Assembly (NCBI GenBank): GCA_944389715.1
Contig: CALXNI010000106.1
Location: 1-16,975 of the forward strand
Direction of reading: 5' to 3'
Source of the DNA: an uncultured Clostridia bacterium
GTDB taxonomy: Bacteria; Bacillota; Clostridia; TANB77; CAG-508
Length of the DNA stretch: 16,975 nt
The notes beneath the pieces were generated by a model. The model was not told the origin of the DNA and did not search any database. It saw only the letters and a program-made list of their open reading frames with translations. The translations under genes and the position numbers were made by a program. This document shows positions 6,235-14,122 of the stretch, one piece after another. The first letter of the stretch is position 1. Every line of letters starts with the position of its first letter.

Positions 6235-8797
6235 TTAGTTCGTAATCCATTTTACTAAATTTAAGTTACTACTATCTAAAAGCATTTTATGTTTAGGCAT
6301 TACTCTAAATGTATATCCATAGTTTCCACCTGTCTTTAATTCAATTTTAGCATTATATGTATATATTTTTTTATCATCATCACTTTTAGTAAGTTTCATT
6401 GGTATTATGCTAATATTTTCTAAAGTTCCATTATCTAAAATTTTTCCATAATATACTTGAGCTTCTATATTTTCTACACTTATGTTTGGTAGTTTAACAT
6501 TGCAAGATACCTCAATATTTTTTCCAGCATCTAACATTATGTTATCTAAATTATTATTTTGTGTAATTTCTATATCCTCCCAATTTGAATATAAATCCTC
6601 TTTTATCCTATCGTACTCTGTAACCAATTCTAAATTGTTAAAGTAATCATTTGTTATATTGCAAAGTGGTATATATAGTTTGTTTGTGTAATCAACAAGC
6701 ATTCTTGCTGTGCTGTAGTTTCCCCCTGTTGATATTATTGAGTTTTTCATTAATTTTATCCATTCTTTTGATATACCATTTTCTTTATTATAATATGTTG
6801 GTATTATTTTGTTTTCTAAAATATTATATATACTTTCGCTATCAGCTTTATCTTGTTCTTCATAAGAATAATACTCTGCATTAGTTCCTATTGCCCAACC
6901 GTTTTTTTGATTATATCCTTCTGCCCACCATCCATCTAAAATACTAAAGTTAATAACACCATTTACAGATGCTTTTTCTCCACTTGTTCCTGATGCTTCC
7001 ATAGGCCTTCTTGGATTATTAAGCCATACATCAACACCTGAAATTAAATGTCTTGCTATTGACATCTCATATCCTTCTAGTAAAAATATTTTTCCCTTAA
7101 ATTGTGGCATCATTGAAATTTCGTGTATTCTTTTAATTAAATTTTGTCCTTCTATATCTTTTGGATGAGCTTTTCCTGCAAATATTAATTGTACTGGCCT
7201 TGATTCATCATTTAGTATTTGAGTAATTCTTTCTAAATCTTTAAATATTAATGTTGCTCTTTTATATGTTGCAAATCTTCTTGCAAAACCTATTGTTAAT
7301 GCATTAGGGTTTAATTTTGAAGTAATTTCTTTTATTTGGTTATAATGCATTCCAGAGTTTCTTAATCTGTTAGTTGTATTATCATTAACTAATTTTAATA
7401 ATTTTTGCTTTCTTAATTGGTGATTATTCCACAATTCTTCATCTGGTATATTATTTATTTTTTCCCAAGTTTCATTTAAATAAATTTTATCTTGCCAATA
7501 TGGTGTTAAATATTTGTTGTATAATTCTTTTAAATTTGGTGCAAGCCAGGTACATGTATGAATTCCATTTGTTACATATGTAATTGGTGCTTCATTTGGA
7601 GCAATATCTGGCCATACATCACCAAATAATTCTCTTGAAACTGCTCCATGTAACTTACTTACTCCATTTTTCTTACCAGCTATTTTTAGGGCTAAAATTC
7701 CCATATTAAATGTTGTTCTATTTTCCTCTTTTGGTTTCATTCCAAGGCTAAGGAATTCCCCTTTTGAAATTCCTAAGTCTTTCCAATAATCTTTAAAATA
7801 TGTTTCTACTAAAGAAATTGGAAAAATATCATTTCCTGCTGGTACTGGTGTATGTGTTGTAAATACAGTTTTTGCAGTTACTATATCCTTAGCAATATTA
7901 AATGAAACTTTCTTTTCTGCCATAATATCTTTTATTAATTCCAATACTAAAAATGAAGAATGTCCTTCATTCATATGATAAACAGTTGGATTTAATCCTA
8001 AACTATTTAATAAAGTAACTCCGCCTATACCTAAAACTATTTCTTGTTGGATTCTCATTTCTTGGTCTCCACCATATAGTCTTGATGTAATCCCTCTATA
8101 TTCTTCTAAATTTTCTGGTATATCTGAGTCTAAAAGATATAAAGTAACCCTTCCTACCAAAATTTTCCATACCTTTAGGTATAGTTTCTTTTTAGGCATT
8201 TTTACAGATATAATCAAATCTTCTCCTGTTTCTCTTTTTACTGGAGTTATTGGTAAGTTTTCTAAATCTATATCGAAATATTCTGTTTCTTGCCCGTCCT
8301 GCTCTATTTATTTTTTGATGAAAATATCCATTTTTATATAACAACCCAATTGCAACTAATGGAATTCCTAAATCACTTGATGATTTTAAATGGTCTCCAG
8401 AAAGCATTCCAAGTCCTCCTGAATATATAGGAAGAATCTCATCTAATCCATATTCAGCAGAAAAATATGCAATTTTATTGTTTTTATTTTCTGGAAAATT
8501 CTTACTAAACCAAGTAGCTTTACTATTCATATATCCTTCAAAATTTTCTACATTTTTATTATATTCTTTTATAAAATTAGAATCTTCTGCTATTTTCTCT
8601 AATTTTTCTTGATCTACAAGTTTTAAGAATTTTACAGGGTTTCTCCCGCAACTTTCCCATAAATCTATATCTATTATCTTAAATAATTTTAAAAACTCTG
8701 TATTCCATGACCACCATAAATTATTGGCAATTTCAGATAATTTTTCAATTTTTTTTGGTAATTGTGGATTTACTGTGATTTTATTAAATATGTACAT
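6235..8797 (-). CDS. glgP: Alpha-glucan (glycogen/maltodextrin) phosphorylase, interrupted by a +1 shift at CGG
   Basis: This GT35 family phosphorylase (the AgpA/MalP-like branch with the DUF3417 N-terminal domain) releases glucose-1-phosphate from alpha-1,4-glucans. The N-terminal LWWSWN and the SAEYGLDEILPIYSGGLG block are typical. The frame breaks at codon 168, CGG (8294-8296), just after KINRAG. Skipping its C gives GGQETEY and continues uninterrupted to 6235, for 853 aa, the normal length for this branch. Other landmarks in joined numbering are HMNEGH (274-279), RRFATYKRA (506-514), and EASGTSGEKASVNG with K608 as the predicted pyridoxal-phosphate lysine, followed by ILDGWWAEG. The initial frame runs about 34 codons past the site before a stop. 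The ATG at 8797 has a strong AAGGAGG site. The carboxy-terminal segment is a beta-domain typical of this branch. Confidence 0.9.
8294..8296 (-). other. In-frame CGG at the +1 frame change in glgP
   Basis: Coding-strand codons are GCA GGA CGG GCA. The downstream family sequence requires GCA GGA GGG CAA GAA. Removing the C (plus-strand G at 8296) restores it. It is the only in-frame CGG in this 853-codon gene. Confidence 0.8.
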
Positions 8798-8910
8798 CTA
8801 TAATGTACCTCCTTTGTACTTTAAATAATTTTTCTTGTGTTTTTTCTCTTAATTCAACATACTAATTATCTATTAAAAGAACGCTTTTGTCAAATGATTT
8901 TAGTAAAATT

Positions 8911-8939
8911 TTGCTTTTTTTTGCTTTTTATGGTATAAT
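8911..8939 (+). promoter_or_regulatory. Sigma-A promoter with extended -10 for the 8973 gene
   Basis: TTGCTT (8911-8916), a 17-base spacer and TATAAT (8934-8939), preceded by TGG (an extended -10 TGn), lie 33 bases before the ATG at 8973. An AAAGGAGG ribosome binding site lies between. Confidence 0.75.
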
Positions 8940-8972
8940 TAATTATATTTTATACAAAGGAGGACATAATAT

Positions 8973-10097
8973 ATGGAAACAAAAAATCCACAAAAAAATA
9001 TTAGGAATCCAAAAAAACCAAAATTAAAAACTAGTTTTAAAATTGCTGCTGGAGCCACTGCCATTACTTTAGTTGCCGCTGGAATTGGTACAACAGTAGC
9101 AAAAAATAAAGAAACAGATATTGTTCCTGTTTCTTCGTATCAATCTTTTTGTGAAAATGAAAATGTACATGAATATACTGTAAGTGAAGAAACTCTTCAA
9201 AAATTTATAGAATTTGAAAAACAATTAAAAATTTATGAAAATTTATCTGAAAATCCAGAAGGTCTAACATATGTCCAAAGTCAAGAGTTAGATAAAGCAA
9301 AGCAATATATAAAATCTAATTATAAAACTTTAGAAGAAGTTTATCTTTATCAAGCAAAAGCAAAAGTTGTAAAGGCATATCATCTTCCAGCAGAAAAATT
9401 ATCTGATACTACAATTAAGCAAACAGGAATTTATACTAGTATAACTGATGAAAGTTCAACAACTTCTATCCCAAAAATTTCTAATGCGCCTAAAGCATAC
9501 CTTGGTAAATTAACTGGAAACAACTCTAACGTTGTAATACCTAGTGAGTTAAAAAATGCAATATCAGATATAGTAACTCTTCAAAGAATTTGGTCTGAAG
9601 ATGATAATTTTCCTTATAAAAAAATATTAAATAAATACAACAATTTTTTAAAATTTTTATCTTTGGAATTTGAATCAGACGAAAAAGGTAATATATCACT
9701 ATCTGATAAAGAATATGAGCCTTCTGATGAAGATATTGTAGAATTTTATTCACCTATATATGAAAACTTAAAACAGAAAAAAGATTTAAATGGTGGAAAA
9801 TTAAAAAAGTCACAGGAAATGCGTTTTCAAGAAGTTATGTCTAAAATGCATAGTAGCTTGTTAACTGTAGTCCTCAATAAAATAAATAAATTAGAAGATT
9901 ATAATTATAATGGTATAAATGAATACAGAGAACGTTTAGAGACTCTTTTAGCTCCTGTTACTGAAGGTTATGATATTGTATCTCCTTATGATGCTATTCC
10001 TTATTTTGTAGATATGAACTATGAGTTAGATAATTTATTAAAAGATTTATCAGCTGAACAAAGTAAAATTTCTGAACATATAGAAGAGGAAAGGTAA
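8973..10097 (+). CDS. Membrane-anchored extracytoplasmic protein of unknown function
   Basis: I do not recognise this 374-residue protein. It has a lysine-rich cytoplasmic N-terminus (1-22), one hydrophobic segment (about 23-43, IAAGATAITLVAAGIG) and a long hydrophilic, mostly helical remainder rich in Lys and Glu. This fits a type II (N-in) membrane anchor with an exposed domain. There is no recognised motif and a single cysteine just after the anchor. No sorting signal or lipobox is seen. It has its own strong promoter (8911-8939) and AAAGGAGG site. It is divergent from glgP and convergent with coaW, whose stop lies only a few bases away within the same hairpin. It could be a lineage-specific envelope or sporulation protein; this is a guess. 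Confidence 0.85.
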   Translation: METKNPQKNIRNPKKPKLKTSFKIAAGATAITLVAAGIGTTVAKNKETDIVPVSSYQSFCENENVHEYTVSEETLQKFIEFEKQLKIYENLSENPEGLTYVQSQELDKAKQYIKSNYKTLEEVYLYQAKAKVVKAYHLPAEKLSDTTIKQTGIYTSITDESSTTSIPKISNAPKAYLGKLTGNNSNVVIPSELKNAISDIVTLQRIWSEDDNFPYKKILNKYNNFLKFLSLEFESDEKGNISLSDKEYEPSDEDIVEFYSPIYENLKQKKDLNGGKLKKSQEMRFQEVMSKMHSSLLTVVLNKINKLEDYNYNGINEYRERLETLLAPVTEGYDIVSPYDAIPYFVDMNYELDNLLKDLSAEQSKISEHIEEER

Positions 10098-10117
10098 TAT
10101 ATTTACCTTCCCTCTTT
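10086..10117. terminator. Shared hairpin containing the stop codons of two convergent genes
   Basis: Arms GAGGAAAGGTAA (10086-10097) and TTACCTTCCCTC (10103-10114) pair 11 of 12 around a 5-base loop. The left arm ends in the TAA of the rightward gene, and the right arm begins with the complement of the TAA of coaW. The plus-strand tail TTTGTTT is moderately U-rich and the opposite tail is weaker, so it is better as a plus-strand terminator. Confidence 0.65.
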
Positions 10118-10903
10118 GTTTAGTATTGCACCTAAAACTGTTCCAAATTGTGCATTTTCTGGTATAACAAATGTTAGCTTGTGTGTTTTTTCTATTTTTT
10201 TCAATATATTTTTTACTGCTGGTATTTTAGCAATATTTCCTAGTAAAACTATATTTTTTATATTATCATTTATGCTTGCAAAAGCTGCCATCATACCTAT
10301 TACTTCAAATATCATGTTTAATATACCTAATACTATATCTGCTTTGCTCGCATCTTCCTTTAATTTACCAAAGTTTGCAAGTGTAAGTTCTGGCGGAAGT
10401 GTTTTTATATCTTCATCTGTTAAATCTGCGATTCTTAAATCTATATTATTTAAGTCTCCCTGTTTAGATAGTTCTATTATTTCTTCAAAAGATTTAGCTC
10501 CTGTAATTTTTTTACAAAGATTATTTAGTGTTCCTGCTCCTACTCCTGTTCCTCCTAAATGTTTAAAATTATTCCCTTCTGCCCTAATTAATGCTGTACC
10601 TGTTCCAACACTTACAATAATTGCTTTTTCTTTTTTGCTCAAATAAAGCCCACCTGTACCTATTGCAACAAACTCTTCAACTATATGTACTGGAACATTG
10701 TACTTAGAAACATCAATTTTTTTTGCATTTATTCCTGTTAAAACTATTTTCTCAATTTCTTTTATGTTATTTTTTTTTATAAAACTATCTACTGTTTTTT
10801 CATATTCTTTGCTTTCAGATATTTGCTTAGCTAATATTTGTTCATTATTATATTCTACTATTTTAATTGTTGAACTTCCTATATCTATTCCTATAACGCT
10901 CAT
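10103..10903 (-). CDS. coaW: Type II pantothenate kinase
   Basis: Type II (Fumble/Staphylococcus CoaW-like) pantothenate kinase catalyses ATP-dependent phosphorylation of pantothenate, the first step of coenzyme A synthesis. The 266-residue protein has an N-terminal phosphate-binding loop IGIDIGSSTIKIV (4-16), a glutamate pair at 76-77 at the expected catalytic position, VSVGTGTAL (98-105), GGTGVGAGT (117-125), and the signature PPELTLANFG (170-179), which parallels the LTAANFG of CoaW. The length agrees with CoaW (about 267 aa). The ATG at 10903 follows AAAGGAG. It is probably the last gene after rdgB, glycosyltransferase and galactokinase, separated from galK by a 54-base gap that holds a hairpin repeat. 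Other ASKHA kinases such as BadF-type ATPases are less likely. Confidence 0.88.
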   Translation of the reverse strand: MSVIGIDIGSSTIKIVEYNNEQILAKQISESKEYEKTVDSFIKKNNIKEIEKIVLTGINAKKIDVSKYNVPVHIVEEFVAIGTGGLYLSKKEKAIIVSVGTGTALIRAEGNNFKHLGGTGVGAGTLNNLCKKITGAKSFEEIIELSKQGDLNNIDLRIADLTDEDIKTLPPELTLANFGKLKEDASKADIVLGILNMIFEVIGMMAAFASINDNIKNIVLLGNIAKIPAVKNILKKIEKTHKLTFVIPENAQFGTVLGAILNKEGR

Positions 10904-10919
10904 TGATTTCTCCTTTATA

Positions 10920-10947
10920 CGGGTCGCCGTGGGCAGCGACCCCTACA
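10920..10947. repeat. CTACA-flanked hairpin in the galK-coaW gap
   Basis: Arms GGGTCGC (10921-10927) and GCGACCC (10936-10942) enclose an 8-base loop and are followed by CTACA (10943-10947). The layout is the same as the hairpins at 13-35, 63-86 and 14021-14044, but with different stem bases. It lies within a presumed operon and may act as a processing or attenuation site (inference). Confidence 0.65.
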
Positions 10948-10957
10948 ATATTTATCA

Positions 10958-12121
10958 CTAAACAACTCTTGGTCCATCTCCTATTTCTACTGCATAGAAA
11001 GATGCTTCATAACCAATTTTATCTTTATATGATTTTCCTACATTTTTTATAAAATCTTCTACTTTATCGTTTTTTACAATACTTACTGCACACCCTCCAA
11101 ATCCAGCTCCTGTCATTCTTGCTCCAATTACTCCTTCTTGTTTTAGGCTTTCTTCAACTAAAGTATCTAACTCTTTACCAGTTACTTCATAATCATCTCT
11201 TAATGAATTATGTGATGCAATCATTAATTTTCCTAGATCTTCTATTTTGTTTTCTTTTAATGCTTCTACAGCTTTTATTGTTCTTTGATTTTCGTATACG
11301 GCATGTTTTGCTCTTTTTCTTCTGTTTTCATCTTTTATTAAATGTTTATTCTCCTCGAATTCTTCTTCTGTAAGTTCTCCTAAAGATTTTATATCCAACT
11401 TTGTTTGTAATTCTTTTAGTGCTTCTTCGCACTCTGCTCTTCTTTCGTTATATTTAGAATCCCCTAGTCCTCTTTTTTTGTTAGTATTCATTATAACTAT
11501 TTTTTCTTCTTTTAGTTCAACTGGTGCATATTCAAATTCTAAATTTGCTGTGTCTAAAAATATTGCGCAATTTTTCTTTCCATTTGCAATTACAAACTGA
11601 TCCATTATTCCGCAGTTTACACCTACATATTTATTTTCAGCTTTTTGTCCTAACAATGCAAGTTTTACCATATCTAATTTTAAATTAAACATATCTTTAA
11701 GTACAAAGCCTGTTAAAATTTCTATTGAGGCTGATGATGAAAGTCCTGCTCCATTTGGAATTGTTCCGTAATATACAATATCAAAACCTGTATTTATGTT
11801 AAATCCTTCTTCTTTCAACGCCCAAATCATAGATTTAGGATAATTAATCCAATCTTCTTCTTTTTTATATTTAAGTTCATCAATTGTAGATTCTAAAACT
11901 CCTAATTGCTCGAAATTAATAGAATAGAATCTTAATTTATTATCATTTCTTTTCCTAGCTACTGCATATGTTCCCATTGTAAGTGCACATGGAAAAACAT
12001 GTCCTCCATTATAATCAGTGTGTTCTCCTATTAAATTTACTCTACCTGGTGCAAAATATGTTTTTATCTCTCCTTCTTTTCCAAATAATTCTTCAAATTT
12101 AGATTTTATTTTTTCTTTCAT
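10958..12121 (-). CDS. galK: Galactokinase
   Basis: This GHMP-family galactokinase phosphorylates galactose at C1 with ATP, the entry step of the Leloir pathway. The 387-residue protein carries the galactokinase signature APGRVNLIGEHTDYNGG (24-40), the ATP-binding GHMP motif GAGLSSSAS (124-132), CGIMDQF near the catalytic aspartate, and the C-terminal MTGAGFGGCAVS glycine-rich motif. The ATG at 12121 is preceded by GGAGGG with a short spacer. An in-frame ATG four codons upstream overlaps that site and is rejected. The neighbours are a GT4 glycosyltransferase 29 bases upstream and coaW downstream. The usual partners galT and galE are not in this window, so they must be elsewhere or galactose-1-phosphate is used differently. 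Confidence 0.95.
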   Translation of the reverse strand: MKEKIKSKFEELFGKEGEIKTYFAPGRVNLIGEHTDYNGGHVFPCALTMGTYAVARKRNDNKLRFYSINFEQLGVLESTIDELKYKKEEDWINYPKSMIWALKEEGFNINTGFDIVYYGTIPNGAGLSSSASIEILTGFVLKDMFNLKLDMVKLALLGQKAENKYVGVNCGIMDQFVIANGKKNCAIFLDTANLEFEYAPVELKEEKIVIMNTNKKRGLGDSKYNERRAECEEALKELQTKLDIKSLGELTEEEFEENKHLIKDENRRKRAKHAVYENQRTIKAVEALKENKIEDLGKLMIASHNSLRDDYEVTGKELDTLVEESLKQEGVIGARMTGAGFGGCAVSIVKNDKVEDFIKNVGKSYKDKIGYEASFYAVEIGDGPRVV

Positions 12122-12150
12122 TTTACCCTCCATATCATTTTATAAAATTT

Positions 12151-13296
12151 TTAAACTGGATAAGCATTGCTTGCTGGTCCTTCTTTTATTGGATTTTCTT
12201 CTTCATTTAAAATTGAATTCAATAGAATTTCAAAATTTTTAACTGCATTTTTAGCTGTCCATATTTCAGATAAAGTTTTATATGCATTTACAGATACTTT
12301 TTCTCTTAATTTTTTATCATTAATTACTTTTACTGTCAAGTTATATAATTCTTTAAAATTTGAATATGAAAAACCATTGATATTATTTTTTATAAGGAAT
12401 GGAACTCCTCCAATCTCTTTATAGGCAATTGTAACACATCCACTATTCATTGCTTCATTTAAAACAACTCCCCATCTTTCTGTTTTATCGCTTGTACATA
12501 TAAAAATATTTGCTTTTTCCATGTAACCTCTTACTTTTTCACTACTAACTGCTCCAACAAGCTTCACTTCATTTTCTAATCTGTATTTTTTTATTTGTTT
12601 ATCTATTTTTTTAAGTAAAACCCCATTTCCTATCATTTCAATACTGAAATTAAATCCATTTTGTTTGAGTTTTCTTGCAAGTTTAATTGCAATTTCTGGA
12701 TGTTTTTCTTTTATAAATCTTCCAACCCAAATAATATTAATTTTTTTATTGTTTTTTTTATTCATTAAATCTTTTACATTATAGATTTTAGTCTCTGGAA
12801 AATATCCCCATTTGAAGCACTTACCTATGTACATTCCTAGTTTATTAAAATCTTTTGGTCCATAACTACTAGCACATAACAAATATAGATTTTTGTTCTT
12901 TCTAAATTTAAAATGCCTGTTATAAACTTTCCTCAAATTTTTAAAATCAAATGCACTAAATATTCCTTTATAAAAAATTCTTGCATAATATCTAAAAGTT
13001 AATTTATCTTGTTTTAATCTTTCTTTCGCATATTCATCAGTTGGAGTCGATCCCATTATAACAACATCGCTATCTAATGCAAGTTTCATTGCTTTTTCAT
13101 GTTCTTCTTTATTTTTATATGCTTTTAATACAAACGGATAATCGTTATCCATGTCTTTATATCCCAAACTTATTCTTTCATCATTTATTTTTTCAGTTGA
13201 TACAAATTTAAAATCATCTCCATATTTTTTATACATTTCTTGACAAAATGGTAATTGATGATGTGTTAAAAAATTAGAATAGAATGATATTTTCAA
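12151..13296 (-). CDS. GT4-family glycosyltransferase
   Basis: The 381-residue protein has a GT-B fold layout. The N-terminal acceptor domain is MKISFYSNFLTHHQLPFC. The C-terminal Glycos_transf_1 domain begins near IIWVGRFIKEKHPEIAI (188-204). The retaining-type EX7E motif is E273-RWGVVLN-E281. Nucleotide-sugar donor and acceptor cannot be read from the sequence. No signal peptide or membrane helix is seen, so it is likely cytoplasmic or peripheral at the membrane, acting on a cell-surface glycan or glycolipid. It lies 26 bases after rdgB and 29 bases before galK. Proximity to galK could hint at galactose-containing glycans, but that is only contextual. Confidence 0.85.
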   Translation of the reverse strand: MKISFYSNFLTHHQLPFCQEMYKKYGDDFKFVSTEKINDERISLGYKDMDNDYPFVLKAYKNKEEHEKAMKLALDSDVVIMGSTPTDEYAKERLKQDKLTFRYYARIFYKGIFSAFDFKNLRKVYNRHFKFRKNKNLYLLCASSYGPKDFNKLGMYIGKCFKWGYFPETKIYNVKDLMNKKNNKKINIIWVGRFIKEKHPEIAIKLARKLKQNGFNFSIEMIGNGVLLKKIDKQIKKYRLENEVKLVGAVSSEKVRGYMEKANIFICTSDKTERWGVVLNEAMNSGCVTIAYKEIGGVPFLIKNNINGFSYSNFKELYNLTVKVINDKKLREKVSVNAYKTLSEIWTAKNAVKNFEILLNSILNEEENPIKEGPASNAYPV

Positions 13297-13322
13297 ATTA
13301 ATTCCCCCATATCTTGTTACAT

Positions 13323-13928
13323 TTAATTTATATTTAATTTCTTTAGTAATTCAGTTAAAGCCTTTTCTCTATGAGTATGTTTTAATTCTTCAGGTGATAA
13401 CTCATTCATTACTTTTCCGAACTCATCCGAAATAAATATTGGCCCATATGTAAGCTTTCCCATTGGTCCTGGTGCTTTTGCAATTCTTCCTTTTGTTTCT
13501 CCTCTTGCTACAATTATTCTTCCAGCTTTTAAAATTGCTGTTAGCACACAAACAAATTGTGCAGTTCTTTTATCTTCTGATACATCTTTCATTTCATTTA
13601 ATAACTTGTTTATTGTTACTTCTTGAGGCGCATGGTCTCCTGCATATCTTGCGCTATACACTCCAGGTTTTCCACCTAAGGCATCTACACACAACCCTGC
13701 ATCGTCTGTAATTATTATTTCATTTATTCCGTTTCTATTACAAAACTCTTTTATTGCTTTTGCTTTAATCAATGAGTTTTCCTCAAATGTTTGTCCATTT
13801 TCCTCAATTTCTTCGTTAAAATTTATGTCTTTCAAAGATAATATTTCTGCATCAATTTTATTATTCTTAAAAAAATCTTTTATTTCTTGCAATTTTCCTT
13901 TATTGCTTGTTCCATAAATTATTTTCAT
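13323..13928 (-). CDS. rdgB: RdgB/HAM1-type non-canonical purine NTP pyrophosphatase
   Basis: The enzyme hydrolyses ITP, dITP and XTP to monophosphates, cleaning the nucleotide pool. The start is the ATG at 13928, 11 bases from GGAGG (complement at 13940-13944). An in-frame ATG six codons upstream overlaps that site and is rejected, giving 201 aa, the usual length. Motifs present are TSNKGKLQEI (7-16), the substrate-pocket GQTFEENSLIKAK (45-57), ITDDAGLCVDALGGKPGVYSARYAG (73-97) with catalytic-type D75/D76, and ELSPEELKHTHREKA near the end. Two deviations stand out. The common GFGYDPIF block reads KLTYGPIF (158-165), with Gly in place of Asp, and the SHR block reads THR. It heads the presumed rdgB-GT4-galK-coaW operon and is preceded by a repeat element. 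Confidence 0.9.
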   Translation of the reverse strand: MKIIYGTSNKGKLQEIKDFFKNNKIDAEILSLKDINFNEEIEENGQTFEENSLIKAKAIKEFCNRNGINEIIITDDAGLCVDALGGKPGVYSARYAGDHAPQEVTINKLLNEMKDVSEDKRTAQFVCVLTAILKAGRIIVARGETKGRIAKAPGPMGKLTYGPIFISDEFGKVMNELSPEELKHTHREKALTELLKKLNIN

Positions 13929-13946
13929 AATAATATAATCCTCCAT

Positions 13947-14102
13947 AAATTGTAATTTGTATAATAGAATTTGGAATTGAGAATTTAGATTTTGGATATG
14001 TATGGGCGAACTGTGTTTCCGGACGGCAGATTGCCGTCCCTACATTTTTAAATTCTAATCTCCAACCTCCAACCTCTAATCTCAAAAAATAAATTACAGT
14101 TT
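13947..14102. repeat. Palindromic intergenic element, copy 3
   Basis: This 156-base element has end AAATTGTAATTT (13947-13958) and inverted end AAATTACAGTTT (14091-14102, 11 of 12 matching). It contains the hairpin GGACGGCA (14021-14028)/TGCCGTCC (14032-14039), then CTACA, then pyrimidine-rich CTAATCT/CCAACCT units. Positions 14020-14068 are identical to 62-110 of copy 1. It fills the gap between pdxK and rdgB. Its left end begins 3 bases beyond the rdgB ribosome binding site. Confidence 0.75.
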
Positions 14103-14122
14103 TATAAATTCCTATCTGTTTT

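Noticed and set aside
6201..6238. Plus-strand AAAAAGGAG followed by a five-codon frame (ATG 6221 to TAG 6238)
   Set aside because: It is too short to support as a gene, overlaps the 3' end of glgP and leads to nothing downstream. It could be a leader-like relic but there is no further evidence.
762..8797. Explaining the three broken genes as a plain codon reassignment of CGG
   Set aside because: Reading CGG as any single amino acid leaves the downstream sequence in the wrong frame, with stops soon after. A one-base change of frame is required.
13900..14085. Minus-strand open frame of 61 codons across the repeat element before rdgB
   Set aside because: It is made of repeat sequence and overlaps the rdgB start, with no ribosome binding site.
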